From the NCBI GenBank assembly GCA_026414665.1, contig JAOAIO010000001.1, forward strand, positions 37,242 through 101,241: a stretch of DNA of 64,000 nt. Direction: 5' to 3'. Positions 40,425 through 50,062 of the stretch are shown piece after piece (within the stretch, counting starts at the first letter, position 1; the number at the start of each line of letters is the position of its first letter). The position numbers and the translations under genes are program-made. This stretch comes from Azovibrio sp. (lineage in GTDB: Bacteria > Pseudomonadota > Gammaproteobacteria > Burkholderiales > Rhodocyclaceae). The notes beneath the pieces are model-generated. The model saw nothing but the letters and a program-made list of their open reading frames with translations, ran no database searches and was not told the origin of the DNA.

Positions 40425-41459
40425 TCAAAGGAATACGGGCTCTGGCACCAGGTTGACGCCGAAGCGGGCGAGCACGGCCTCACGCACGGCGCGGGTTAGA
40501 CGCTGCACGTCGCGGCTGGTGGCGCCGCCGCGGTTGACCAGCACCAGCGCCTGTTGTTCGTACATGCCGACCGGCCCTAGGTTGCGGCCTTTCCAGCCGG
40601 CTTGTTCGATGAGCCAGCCGGCCGCCAGCTTGACGCGTCCGTCGGCCTGGGGGTAGCGGGGCAGGCTGGGGTGCGCGGTGGCGAGCGCCGCGGCCAGCTC
40701 GGCGCTGACGACCGGGTTTTGGAAGAAGCTGCCGCTGTTGGGCAGCTGCGCCGGATCGGGCAGCTTGCGCCGGCGGATGGCGGCGATGGCAGCGGCGATG
40801 CGCGTCGGGTTGGGATCGCCGCTGCCATGCTGGGCGAGTTCGGCTGCGACTTCGCCGTAGCCGGTGCGCGGCTGCCAGCGCTTGGGCAGGCGAAAGACCA
40901 CGCGGGCAATCGCATAGCGGCCTTGCACATGCCAGCCCTCGCGTTTGAACAGGCTGTCGCGGTAGCCAAAGCCGCAGTCGGCGGCGGTGAAGCGGGTGAG
41001 TCGGCCGGTATCGAGGTCTATGGCTTCGAGATGGTCGATGCGTTCCCCGACTTCGAGGCCGTAGGCGCCGATGTTCTGGACCGGCGCGGCGCCGACGCTG
41101 CCGGGGATCAGGATGAGGTTTTCCAGACCCGGCCAGCCTTGGGCCAGCGTCCAGGTGACGAATGCGTGCCAGTTTTCGCCAGCGCCTGCGGCGATGTACC
41201 AGGCTTGGGCGTCTTCGCCGATGCAGGCCTTGCCGGGAATCGCCATGGCCAACATCAGACCGGCAAAGTCGCCGGTCAGCACGAGATTCGAGCCGCCGCC
41301 GAGGACGAAACGGCGCCGTTTCGCAAGGTCCGGGTGGCGCGCTATGTGCTGCAATTGCTCGATGTGGGTGATGTTGGCCAGGAATTCGGCCCGGGCAGGC
41401 AGGGCCAGGGTGTTGCGCGGGGTGAGGTCGACATCGGATGCGATGAAATCGGGCAACAT
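40425..41459 (-). CDS. murB: UDP-N-acetylmuramate dehydrogenase MurB
   Basis: [46 protein letters not shown]. Confidence 0.95.
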   Translation of the reverse strand: MLPDFIASDVDLTPRNTLALPARAEFLANITHIEQLQHIARHPDLAKRRRFVLGGGSNLVLTGDFAGLMLAMAIPGKACIGEDAQAWYIAAGAGENWHAFVTWTLAQGWPGLENLILIPGSVGAAPVQNIGAYGLEVGERIDHLEAIDLDTGRLTRFTAADCGFGYRDSLFKREGWHVQGRYAIARVVFRLPKRWQPRTGYGEVAAELAQHGSGDPNPTRIAAAIAAIRRRKLPDPAQLPNSGSFFQNPVVSAELAAALATAHPSLPRYPQADGRVKLAAGWLIEQAGWKGRNLGPVGMYEQQALVLVNRGGATSRDVQRLTRAVREAVLARFGVNLVPEPVFL

Positions 41460-41464
41460 GGACT

Positions 41465-41905
41465 TTAAGCGCGGTGGGTGAGCGGAAAGAGCCGGTCGTA
41501 GGCCAGGTTGAACAGGTAGGCGTAGCCGGCATAGGTGAGCGCAAGGCCGATGTCGGCTACGAGCGCGGTCCAGAAATCCATCCCGGTCCAGAGCATGATG
41601 ACCGGCAAGGTGAAGATCAGCAGGCCGCCTTCGAAGCCTAAGGCATGGGCAAGCCGTAGGGCTTGCGGGCGGCGGTCGGCTGGGCGGCCGGTGAGGCGTC
41701 CTTCGATCCAATCGAAGCCGGTGCAGTACAGGGCATTCCATACGGCGGCGATGCTGGACAGCAGGGCGAGCAGCACCGCCGATTCCAGCATCGGCCTGCC
41801 GCTGGCGAGCGCGAATAGCGGGGTGATGAGACAGACACCGATCAGTTCAAACAAGAGCACTTGGCGGATGCGGTCCGGCAGCGAGCGCAGCGGAGGGGGG
41901 GTCAT
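41465..41905 (-). CDS. PACE family (BTP-domain) efflux transporter
   Basis: [26 protein letters not shown]...[16 protein letters not shown]...[38 protein letters not shown]. Confidence 0.88.
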   Translation of the reverse strand: MTPPPLRSLPDRIRQVLLFELIGVCLITPLFALASGRPMLESAVLLALLSSIAAVWNALYCTGFDWIEGRLTGRPADRRPQALRLAHALGFEGGLLIFTLPVIMLWTGMDFWTALVADIGLALTYAGYAYLFNLAYDRLFPLTHRA

Positions 41906-41950
41906 GGCGCGATCGGAAAGGGAACGTGGGCAAGGTTGCAAGTGTGGCAG

Positions 41951-41977
41951 AGAAACCCGGCCGGGAGCCAGGCCGGG
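41951..41977 (-). terminator. Candidate terminator/hairpin downstream of radical SAM gene
   Basis: CCCGGCC-8 nt-GGCCGGG stem (41956-41977) followed on the minus strand by TTTCTCT. Confidence 0.5.
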
Positions 41978-41983
41978 ACGGAT

Positions 41984-42880
41984 TCACAGCCCTCGGGTCC
42001 AGGCGGGGCGCAAGGGGGCGTGCTCTGGGTCGGCGATGGCGGCACGCAGCCGCTGGAGCAGCTTGTCCTTGTCGGCCGGCAGGTTGCCGCGCAGCACGAG
42101 CCAGTTCGAGGCGTGGTCGCTGCGAAACACGGTGTGGCGTAATTCTAGGTGGCTGATGAACTGTTCTAGCTCGATGAGGAGGCCGCGGATGTCGAGGGCT
42201 TCCCACTCGGGGAAGGCGGCACGGAAGCGCGCTGCGCCCATAGGGAAGCTTAGCACCAGGGTGGCCAGGAATTCCGGCTGGGTGGTATTCATGAGCGCGG
42301 CTGAATGTTCGGCATGGGCTTGGCTTAGGGCGCGCCCGCCCAAGCCGTTTATGATCATCACCGAGCGGCGGATGCCGGCCTCGCCGAGTTTTTCCAAGGC
42401 CTCCCGGGTGCTGGCGTGGGTTTCGCCTTTGTTGACCCGCGCTAGCACCGTATCGTCGCCGGATTCGGCGCCCACATAGGCGAGCGTGAGCCCGGCCGCG
42501 GCGAGCTCACGCAGCTCGATGATGCTTTTCTTCTTCAGGTTGCGCGGTAGGCAATAGCTCGACACCCGATGCACGCCTGGCAGATGTGCGCGGATGGCGG
42601 TGAGGATGGCCAAGAGCCGCCGGGTCGGCAGCACCAAGGCATCGCCATCGGCGAGGAAGACGCGCCGGATGTGGCGGCCATGGCCTTCTCCCAGGCGGCG
42701 GATGGCGTCGAGCACTTCGGCCTCGTCCCGCGCGCGAAAGCGCTTCTGCGGCGCGGTGTACATCTCGCAGAACGTGCAGTGGTTCCAGGAGCAGCCGTCG
42801 GTGACGGGCAGTATCAGGGATTCGGCTTCGCTGGGCGGGCGATATACCGGCTCGACGTAGCGGAGTGGAGCAGCGAGCAT
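41984..42880 (-). CDS. Radical SAM protein
   Basis: LPVTDGCSWNHCTFCEMY (Cx3Cx2C); YVGAESGDDTVLARVNKG. Confidence 0.88.
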   Translation of the reverse strand: MLAAPLRYVEPVYRPPSEAESLILPVTDGCSWNHCTFCEMYTAPQKRFRARDEAEVLDAIRRLGEGHGRHIRRVFLADGDALVLPTRRLLAILTAIRAHLPGVHRVSSYCLPRNLKKKSIIELRELAAAGLTLAYVGAESGDDTVLARVNKGETHASTREALEKLGEAGIRRSVMIINGLGGRALSQAHAEHSAALMNTTQPEFLATLVLSFPMGAARFRAAFPEWEALDIRGLLIELEQFISHLELRHTVFRSDHASNWLVLRGNLPADKDKLLQRLRAAIADPEHAPLRPAWTRGL

Positions 42881-42910
42881 GGCAGTGGGGCGAAGGCGCG
42901 TTCTTCAAGA

Positions 42911-43318
42911 TCACTCTGCCTGCCAGCGCAATACCAGACGCTGGCCGCCGCGCGGTTTCAGCGTGAGGGTCTTGTCCTGCTGCTGGCTGCCAAAGCGGGC
43001 CGTGAGCTTGTAGCGTCCGGGGGCCGCCACATGCACCTGACCGATGGGGCCGCAGCTTTGTTCGGCGGCATGCTCGCCGTCCAGGCTAGCGATCCGGGTC
43101 TGCACGTCCGACATGTAGTGGCCGTCGCGTGAGACATAAAGGAGGGTGAGCGCGTGCGCTTTGCTTTCGGCGAGCATGGCCGAGGATTCGTCCGAGCCGA
43201 TGCCGCCGCAGCGTAGGCTGATCGGCGCATCCGCCGCGCTTTGCGCCAGCGCTGGCAGGGGGGCGAGGCCCAGCAGGCCGAAGAGCGAGAGAGTGAGGGA
43301 TAGACGGCAGGTAGGCAT
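42911..43318 (-). CDS. Hypothetical secreted protein
   Basis: Signal peptide MPTCRLSLTLSLFGLLGLAPLPALAQS followed by a ~110 aa mature domain; no family recognised. Confidence 0.65.
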   Translation of the reverse strand: MPTCRLSLTLSLFGLLGLAPLPALAQSAADAPISLRCGGIGSDESSAMLAESKAHALTLLYVSRDGHYMSDVQTRIASLDGEHAAEQSCGPIGQVHVAAPGRYKLTARFGSQQQDKTLTLKPRGGQRLVLRWQAE

Positions 43319-43417
43319 GGCACGCTCCTTGTGGTCGGGAGCGGAAATGGTAGCGGTTTTCGGCGCGCTTGCGGCGCTGCTGCGATTCGGGCGAACGGCG
43401 CTAGAATGCCGGCTCTC

Positions 43418-43963
43418 ATGACGAACTGCCAGTCTATTTGCCTCGTGCCCCATGCCGCGTACCCGCTTCCTGGTGGAGGCGGGCTCGCGGTCGATTGCGC
43501 GCCGCAGCGGGGCGGCTTGGCGCTGCATTATCGTCTGACTGCCGATCTCACCGGCTTGCGCCTGCCCGATCCGGCCCACCCGGTCGAGCCGGATCGGCTG
43601 TGGGCGCATAGCTGCTTCGAGCTGTTTCTGGCCCGTTCGGGGCAGCCGGATTACCGCGAATACAATTTTTCGCCTTCCGGGCAATGGGCCGGCTACGCTT
43701 TTAGCGCTTGCCGCGAGCGCCAGGCAGACTGGCTGCCGCCGGCGCCCGAGCTCGATTGGCGCATCCAGGCCAACTGCCTCGAACTCACGGCCTGGTTGCC
43801 GGGCGCGGCGCTGCCTGCGGGCACGTCCAACTTGCAGCTGGGTCTTGCCGCGGTGCTAGAGCTTGCCGATGGCCGCTTGTCTTACTGGGCCCTGCACCAT
43901 CCTTGCGAGCGTCCTGACTTTCACCATCGAGGCGGCTTTACCCTCACCTTGGAGCCACCATGA
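43418..43963 (+). CDS. DOMON-like domain protein
   Basis: LWAHSCFELFLARSGQPDYREYNFSPSGQWAGYAF. Confidence 0.75.
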   Translation: MTNCQSICLVPHAAYPLPGGGGLAVDCAPQRGGLALHYRLTADLTGLRLPDPAHPVEPDRLWAHSCFELFLARSGQPDYREYNFSPSGQWAGYAFSACRERQADWLPPAPELDWRIQANCLELTAWLPGAALPAGTSNLQLGLAAVLELADGRLSYWALHHPCERPDFHHRGGFTLTLEPP

Positions 43964-45168
43964 TCCGTTTTGGCCTTGATCGCTTGCTGGCAGAGCCCGC
44001 CTTGCGCCGTCCCTTGGTGGGTCAGCGTGTCGCCCTGCTGGCCCACCCGGCTTCCGTGACCCGTGACTTGACGCATTCCCTCGATGCCTTGGCGGCTCTG
44101 CCTGACGTGCGGCTTAGCGCCGCCTTCGGTCCGCAGCACGGCCTTCGGGGCGATAAGCAAGACAATATGGTGGAATCCTCCGATTTCATCGACCCCCGTC
44201 TGGGCATTCCCGTGTTCAGTCTCTATGGCGAGGTGCGCCGGCCGACGGGCGCCATGATGGACAGCTTCGACGTGCTGCTGGTGGATTTGCAAGATCTGGG
44301 GTGCCGCATCTACACCTTCATCACCACGCTGCGCTACGTGCTCGAGGCGGCGGCCCGGCATGGCAAGCGCGTCTGGGTGCTGGATCGTCCCAATCCCGTC
44401 GGCCGCCCGGTGGAAGGGCTTGCCTTGCGTCCGGGTTGGGAAAGTTTCGTCGGCGCCGGCCCCCTGCCCATGCGCCACGGCCTGACGCTCGGCGAACTGG
44501 CCCGCTGGTTCGTCGCCACCTTGAAGCTCGACGTGGATTGCCAGGTGATAGCGATGCAAGGCTGGCAGCCCGACGCCGCGCCCGGCTACGGCTGGCCTCT
44601 GGGGACGCGGACGTGGGTGAACCCGAGTCCGAATGCTGCCAATCTGTGGATGGCGCGAGCCTACGCCGGCACGGTGCTGCTCGAAGGCACGACGCTTTCC
44701 GAAGGGCGCGGCACTACCCGGCCTCTGGAGCTGTTCGGCGCCCCGGACATCGACGCCCGGGCGATCATCGCCGAAATGCGCGCCTTGGCCCCGGACTGGC
44801 TGCGCGGCTGCTGCCTGCGCGAATGCTGGTTCGAGCCGACTTTCCATAAACATGCGGGCCGGCTCTGTCACGGGGTGCAGATCCATGTCGAAGACCCGGC
44901 CCATTACGACCACCGCGCCTTCCGTCCCTGGCGCCTGCAAGCCCTGGCGTTCAAGGCTCTGCGCCGGCTGCAGCCCGATTACCCGCTCTGGCGCGATTTC
45001 GGCTATGAATACGAATTCGACCGCCTCGCCATCGATCTGATCAACGGCAGCCCCCTGCTGCGCCAGTGGGTAGACGATGCCGCCGCTACCCCGGCGGATC
45101 TGGAGGCGCTGGCGCGCCCCGACGAGGCAGCCTGGGAGGAAGCGCGGCGCGACTGCCTCTGTTACTAG
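43960..45168 (+). CDS. DUF1343 / NamZ-like exo-beta-N-acetylmuramidase domain protein (no evident signal peptide)
   Basis: FGPQHGLRGDKQDNMVESSDF, LVDLQDLGCRIYTFITTLRYVLEAA, LDRPNPVGRPVEG. Confidence 0.85.
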   Translation: MIRFGLDRLLAEPALRRPLVGQRVALLAHPASVTRDLTHSLDALAALPDVRLSAAFGPQHGLRGDKQDNMVESSDFIDPRLGIPVFSLYGEVRRPTGAMMDSFDVLLVDLQDLGCRIYTFITTLRYVLEAAARHGKRVWVLDRPNPVGRPVEGLALRPGWESFVGAGPLPMRHGLTLGELARWFVATLKLDVDCQVIAMQGWQPDAAPGYGWPLGTRTWVNPSPNAANLWMARAYAGTVLLEGTTLSEGRGTTRPLELFGAPDIDARAIIAEMRALAPDWLRGCCLRECWFEPTFHKHAGRLCHGVQIHVEDPAHYDHRAFRPWRLQALAFKALRRLQPDYPLWRDFGYEYEFDRLAIDLINGSPLLRQWVDDAAATPADLEALARPDEAAWEEARRDCLCY

Positions 45169-45171
45169 ACG

Positions 45172-47172
45172 TCAGAACTCGATCGGATCGACCTCCAAGT
45201 GCCAGCGTAGGCGGTTGGGGGTCTTGAGCCGCTCCAGCCCTGTGCGCCAGTCAGCCAGGAAGGCTTGTAAGCGTGGGCGGCTTGGCGATTCCACCAGTAG
45301 TTGCGCCCGTTCCAGGCTCCAGAGGCGGGAGAGACGCATCGGCACCGGGTCGTAGCGCAGCACTTCCGGGTGCGCCTCTGCCGGGACGAGGGCGGCCGCG
45401 GCCTTGAGAAAATCGAGCGCATCCTCCATCCGCGCGGCTTCGGCGCGCAGCATGGCCTGGAAAGTGTAGGGCGGAAAGCCGGCCTGGCGCCGTTCCGCGA
45501 GCAGGGTCTCGGCATAGCGCGGATAGTCGTGCGCTTGCAGCGCCGCGTAGAGGGGGTGGTCCGGGTATTCGGTCTGGATGATGACCTCGCCGGGCAGATC
45601 GGCGCGGCCGGCTCGGCCCGCGACCTGCATCAATTGGGCAAATAGCCGTTCCGGGGCACGCCAGTCGGCAGCGAACAGGGCCGCGTCGGCCCCCACGGCG
45701 CCGACCAGGGTGAGACGGGGAAAGTCGTGGCCCTTGGCGAGCATCTGGGTGCCTACCAGGATATCCACCCGCTCCGGGCCGGTGCCGGTGTGGATCTGTT
45801 CGAGTAGGGCTTCCCATTGCTTCTTGCTCTTGGCCGAATCGCGGTCTACGCGCAGGATGCGGGCCTCGGGAAAGGTTTCCGCGAGCCAGGCTTCGAGGCG
45901 CTGCGTGCCGCGCCCGAAAGGATGGAGGTCCTGATTGCCGCAGGTGGGGCAGGCGCGTGGAATGCGCATTTCCAGGCCGCAATGGTGGCAGCGCAGGCGC
46001 TGATCTTTGAGATGCACCACCATGTTCGCGGCACAGCGCTGGCAGCGCGATACCCAAGCGCAGGCGGTGCAGCTTAGTACCGGGGCGTAGCCGCGCCGAT
46101 TGAGGAAGATGAGACTTTGTTCCCCGGCCATGAGGCGCTGGCGAATCGCTTCAAGAAGCGGTGCGCTGATGCCTTGGGTGAGTTGCATACGGCGGGTGTC
46201 GAGCAGGCGCACCGTAGGCAGGCGAGCGCTGCTGACGGCGCGCTCCTTGAGGCGGATGAGCGTGTAGCGGCCGCTTTGGGCGCGTGCCCAGGATTCCAAG
46301 CTGGGCGTGGCCGAGCCGAGCACGATCGGCAGCCGCTCGGCGCTGGCGCGGTAGATGGCCATGTCGCGCGCCGAATAGCGAATGCCGTCCTGCTGCTTGT
46401 AGGAAGGATCGTGCTCTTCATCCACGACGATCAAGCCCAGCGCCGGCAGCGGAGTGAAGATGGCGAGCCGGGTGCCGACGACGATGCGCGCCTCGCCCAG
46501 GAAAGCCGCTTTCCATTCCCGCTCCCGCGCGGCCTCGGCCAGCTCGCTGTGCAGGATGGCCGTGCGCACGTCGGGAAAGCGCTGGCGGATGCGCGCTTCG
46601 AGCTGCGGCGTGAGATTGATTTCCGGCACCAGCAAGAGCGCCTGCCGGCCGCGCGCGAGCGTCGCGGCGATGAGGCGCAGATAGACCTCGGTTTTGCCGC
46701 TGCCGGTGACGCCGTGCAGCAGAAACGGCGCATAGCCTTGGCTAGCGGCCATTGCCGCCACGGCTTGGGCCTGTTCGGCGGTGAGCTCGGGTAGCGGCGC
46801 GGCGGCCGGTACGGTAGTGGCCATGGCCTTGCCGGCGCGGCGCTGGCTGGCGCGGGTTTTTTTCAAGCCCGGCGGCAGGGCTTGGAGCAGCACCTCGCCG
46901 AGCGGAGCCTGATAGTAGCTGCTGGCGAATGCGCACAGGCGGAAGAAATCGGCGGGTAGGGGGGGCGTGTCGCGCAGGATTTCCAGGGCCGGTTTCAGTT
47001 GCTCCGGGGCGAGCTCGCTCTGGCTAGGCAAGTCGACGATGATGCCGATCTTCTCGCCGCGGCCAAATGGCACCCGGATGCGTAGGCCTACCGTGGCGGG
47101 CCCGAGACCGTCGATGCGGTAATCGAAGAGCCGGTTAAGCGGCAGATCGAGGGCGACTCGGGCGATGCTCAT
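45172..47172 (-). CDS. priA: Primosomal protein N' (PriA helicase)
   Basis: LLHGVTGSGKTEVYLRLI, VDEEHDPSYKQQDG, C-terminal Cys-rich zinc-binding motifs CTACAWVSRCQRC/CHHCG/CPTCG. Confidence 0.96.
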   Translation of the reverse strand: MSIARVALDLPLNRLFDYRIDGLGPATVGLRIRVPFGRGEKIGIIVDLPSQSELAPEQLKPALEILRDTPPLPADFFRLCAFASSYYQAPLGEVLLQALPPGLKKTRASQRRAGKAMATTVPAAAPLPELTAEQAQAVAAMAASQGYAPFLLHGVTGSGKTEVYLRLIAATLARGRQALLLVPEINLTPQLEARIRQRFPDVRTAILHSELAEAAREREWKAAFLGEARIVVGTRLAIFTPLPALGLIVVDEEHDPSYKQQDGIRYSARDMAIYRASAERLPIVLGSATPSLESWARAQSGRYTLIRLKERAVSSARLPTVRLLDTRRMQLTQGISAPLLEAIRQRLMAGEQSLIFLNRRGYAPVLSCTACAWVSRCQRCAANMVVHLKDQRLRCHHCGLEMRIPRACPTCGNQDLHPFGRGTQRLEAWLAETFPEARILRVDRDSAKSKKQWEALLEQIHTGTGPERVDILVGTQMLAKGHDFPRLTLVGAVGADAALFAADWRAPERLFAQLMQVAGRAGRADLPGEVIIQTEYPDHPLYAALQAHDYPRYAETLLAERRQAGFPPYTFQAMLRAEAARMEDALDFLKAAAALVPAEAHPEVLRYDPVPMRLSRLWSLERAQLLVESPSRPRLQAFLADWRTGLERLKTPNRLRWHLEVDPIEF

Positions 47173-47229
47173 CGGCCCGCGCCATCGCCTACGCGGGCCT
47201 GCCTGGCGCATTGCGCGCGCCGGGCAGGC

Positions 47230-47455
47230 TTATCCCCAAAAGCTGTGGATAAAGTTGTGGGCAGCGCCGGGAGGAAAGCGCTAACTGCCTCGCCCATAAG
47301 GACTTTTCTTACCCTGCCTAAAAATTGGCAGGGGTAGAAATCGTTAAAAAACAAGCACATAAGCGCTGTTACCGATTGTCAAGCAGCACGCGGAGGTTGT
47401 GGGCGCGCAAGCGCGATCTGTGCATAAGTCAAGCCTGGGACCCCATTTATGCACC
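47230..47455. promoter_or_regulatory. Cluster of DnaA-box-like 9-mers
   Basis: TTATCCCCA (47230-38), TGTGGATAA (47244-52, perfect TTATCCACA on minus), TGTGCATAA (47419-27), TTATGCACC (47447-55). Confidence 0.5.
47312..47333. repeat. Inverted repeat / hairpin
   Basis: CCCTGCC-TAAAAATT-GGCAGGG. Confidence 0.6.
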
Positions 47456-48526
47456 CGAACGGGGCGCGTGGCGACGGCGATAGTTGTGCACGGTTTCCAC
47501 CAGCGCCGTGACGTGCTCGGGCGGGGTGAACTGGGAAATGCCGTGCCCCAGGTTGAAGACGTGACCGGTATCGCCGGGGCCGAAGGCATCTAGCACGCGG
47601 GTGGCCTCGGCGGCGATCGTCTCAGGCGGCGCGAACAGCACGTTCGGGTCCAGATTGCCTTGTAGGGCGACCGTGTCGCCCACCCGGCGGCGGGCATCGC
47701 CGATGTCGATGGTCCAGTCCAGCCCCACCGCATCGCAGCCGATGGCCGCGATTTTCTCCAGCCACAGGCCGCCGCCCTTGGTAAATACGATGGTGGGTAT
47801 CTTTTCCCCGTCCCAGGTCTTGTGCAGCCCGGCGATGATCTTTTGCATGTAGGCCAGAGAAAATTCCGGGTAAGCGGCGTTGGCGAGGGAACCGCCCCAG
47901 GTGTCGAAGAGCATCACCGCCTGGGCGCCGCATTCGATCTGGGCGTTCAGGTAGGCGGTGACGGCGTCGGCGGTGACGGAGAGGATGCGGTGCAGCAGGT
48001 CGGGCCGGCTGTAGAGCATGGACTTGATGTGGCGGAAGTCCTTCGATCCGCCGCCTTCGACCATGTAGCAGGCGAGGGTGTAGGGGCTGCCGGAGAAGCC
48101 GATCAAGGGCACGGAATTGTCGAGCGCCTTGCGTATGGCGCGCACGGCATCCATGACATAGCCGAGATGGTCGTAAGGATCGGGCGCGCTTAAGTCGTTG
48201 ATTGCCCATTCCTCGCGCAAGGGGCGCTCGAAGCGCGGGCCTTCGCCGGCCTCGAAGTAAAGGCCGAGGCCCATGGCATCGGGCACGGTGAGGATGTCGG
48301 AAAACAGGATGGCAGCATCCAGCTCGTAACGGGCGAGCGGCTGTAGCGTGACTTCGCAAGCCATGTCGGGCGACTTGCACAGCGACAGAAAATCTCCGGC
48401 GCGCTTGCGGGTCTCGCAATATTCAGGCAAATAGCGCCCGGCCTGGCGCATCAGCCACAAGGGGGTATGGTCGGTGGGTTCCTTGAGCAAGGCCCGGAGG
48501 AAATTGTCGTTCTTGGGTCGGGACAC
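47447..48526 (-). CDS. hemE: Uroporphyrinogen decarboxylase HemE
   Basis: [16 protein letters not shown]...; [22 protein letters not shown] start. Confidence 0.97.
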   Translation of the reverse strand: MSRPKNDNFLRALLKEPTDHTPLWLMRQAGRYLPEYCETRKRAGDFLSLCKSPDMACEVTLQPLARYELDAAILFSDILTVPDAMGLGLYFEAGEGPRFERPLREEWAINDLSAPDPYDHLGYVMDAVRAIRKALDNSVPLIGFSGSPYTLACYMVEGGGSKDFRHIKSMLYSRPDLLHRILSVTADAVTAYLNAQIECGAQAVMLFDTWGGSLANAAYPEFSLAYMQKIIAGLHKTWDGEKIPTIVFTKGGGLWLEKIAAIGCDAVGLDWTIDIGDARRRVGDTVALQGNLDPNVLFAPPETIAAEATRVLDAFGPGDTGHVFNLGHGISQFTPPEHVTALVETVHNYRRRHAPRSGA

Positions 48527-48605
48527 GGCAGGCGCTCCGCTGGAAGAAAAGCTGGATTATCCCTCAAGGGCCGGCGGCAAGCGAAGGCGCGACGGTTAGC
48601 GCACG

Positions 48606-50060
48606 CTATTTCTTCCAAAAGGCCGGCGTCAGCACCACGAGCAGGGTGAAGATTTCCAAACGGCCGAGCAGCATGGCGAAGGAGCAGACCCAGGTCTGGA
48701 AGTCGGTGAGGCTGGCGTAATTGCCAGCCGGGCCGACGCTGCCGAGGCCAGGGCCGGTATTGTTGAGCGAGGCGACGGCGGCGGAGAAGGCGGTGACGAT
48801 TTCCAGGCCGGAAAAGCTCAACACCAGGGTCAGGGTGACGAGGCTCACCATGTAGATGAAGCCGAAGGCGAGCACGGCAAAGAGCATGTTCTGGGGCACC
48901 GAGTGGCCGCCTAGCTTGACCGGATAGACGGCGTTGGGGTGCATGGCGCGCAGCAGCTCCCGGTACACCTGCTTGTAGAGCAGCACGGCGCGCATCATCT
49001 TGATGCCGCCGCCGGTCGAGCCGGAGCAGGAGACGAAGCTGCACAGAAACAGCATCCACAGGGGCGCGAAGAAGGGCCAAAGGCTGTAGTCGGTGGTGGC
49101 GAAACCGGCAGTGGTGGCGACGGAAATCACGTTGAAGGCGGCATAACGGAGAGCTTCGCTCGTATTCGGGAAGACCCGGAATTCCCACAGGTAAAAAGTG
49201 ATGAGCAGGATGCTGGCGAGCAGCACGCCGAGGAACCAAACGATTTCGGGGTCGCGTAGATAGGTGCGTAGGTCGCGCCCGGTGAGGGCGACATAGTGGG
49301 TGGCGAAGTTCATGCCGGCTACCAGCATGAAAAAAATGGCGATGCCTTCGATGCGCGGTGAATTCCAGTAGGCGAAACTGGCATCGTGGGTGGAGAAGCC
49401 ACCCAGGGCTACGGTAGAAAAAGCATGGCAGACGGCATCGAACCAGCTCATGCCGGCCCAGCGGTAGGCCAGGGCGCAGGCGCTGGTGATGCCGACATAG
49501 ACGAGCCACAGGCCCTTGGCGGTCTGGGCGATGCGCGGCGTGAGCTTGTTGTCCTTCATGGGGCTGGGGATTTCGGCTTTGAACATCTGCCGGCCGCCGA
49601 TGCCGAGCATGGGCAGAATCGCCACGGCCAGCACGATCAAGCCCATGCCGCCCAGCCAGATGATGAGATGGCGCCACAGGTTGATTGACTCGGGCAGGGT
49701 GTCGAGGCCGGTGAGCACGGTAGCGCCGGTGGCGGTGAGCCCCGATGTCGCCTCGAAATAGGCTTGGGTGAAGCCGATGTCGAGCTGCACGTAGAGCGGA
49801 ATGCTGGCGAACAAGGGGAGTACCGACCAGACCAATACGACGATCAGAAAGCCATCCCGCACCTGCAGTTCACGCCTGTGGTGGTGGGTCGACATCCAGA
49901 GCAGCAGGCCGCTGCCGAAGGTGGCGAGAAAGGCGAGATCGTAGGCTTCCTGGGCGCCATCGCCGACGGCGTGCGAGTGGATGAGCGGCACCAGCAAGGC
50001 CAGCGAGAACAGGGTGAGCACCCCGCCCAGCGCACGGAAGACGGGCAAGAAGCGCTGCAT
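48606..50060 (-). CDS. trkH: Trk potassium uptake membrane protein TrkH
   Basis: EATSGLTATGATVLTGLDTLPESINLWRHLIIWLGGMGLIVLAVAILPMLGIGG; FVSCSGSTGGGIKMMR. Confidence 0.95.
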   Translation of the reverse strand: MQRFLPVFRALGGVLTLFSLALLVPLIHSHAVGDGAQEAYDLAFLATFGSGLLLWMSTHHHRRELQVRDGFLIVVLVWSVLPLFASIPLYVQLDIGFTQAYFEATSGLTATGATVLTGLDTLPESINLWRHLIIWLGGMGLIVLAVAILPMLGIGGRQMFKAEIPSPMKDNKLTPRIAQTAKGLWLVYVGITSACALAYRWAGMSWFDAVCHAFSTVALGGFSTHDASFAYWNSPRIEGIAIFFMLVAGMNFATHYVALTGRDLRTYLRDPEIVWFLGVLLASILLITFYLWEFRVFPNTSEALRYAAFNVISVATTAGFATTDYSLWPFFAPLWMLFLCSFVSCSGSTGGGIKMMRAVLLYKQVYRELLRAMHPNAVYPVKLGGHSVPQNMLFAVLAFGFIYMVSLVTLTLVLSFSGLEIVTAFSAAVASLNNTGPGLGSVGPAGNYASLTDFQTWVCSFAMLLGRLEIFTLLVVLTPAFWKK

Positions 50061-50062
50061 GG

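Noticed and set aside
41984-43318. Radical SAM plus small secreted protein as a RiPP cassette
   Set aside because: The SAM protein lacks SPASM-like features visible by eye, and the upstream secreted protein is ~135 aa with a normal Sec signal, not a precursor peptide.
47230-47455. Chromosomal origin (oriC)
   Set aside because: No dnaA, dnaN, gyrB, rpmH or gidA/parAB nearby; only a few box-like sites.
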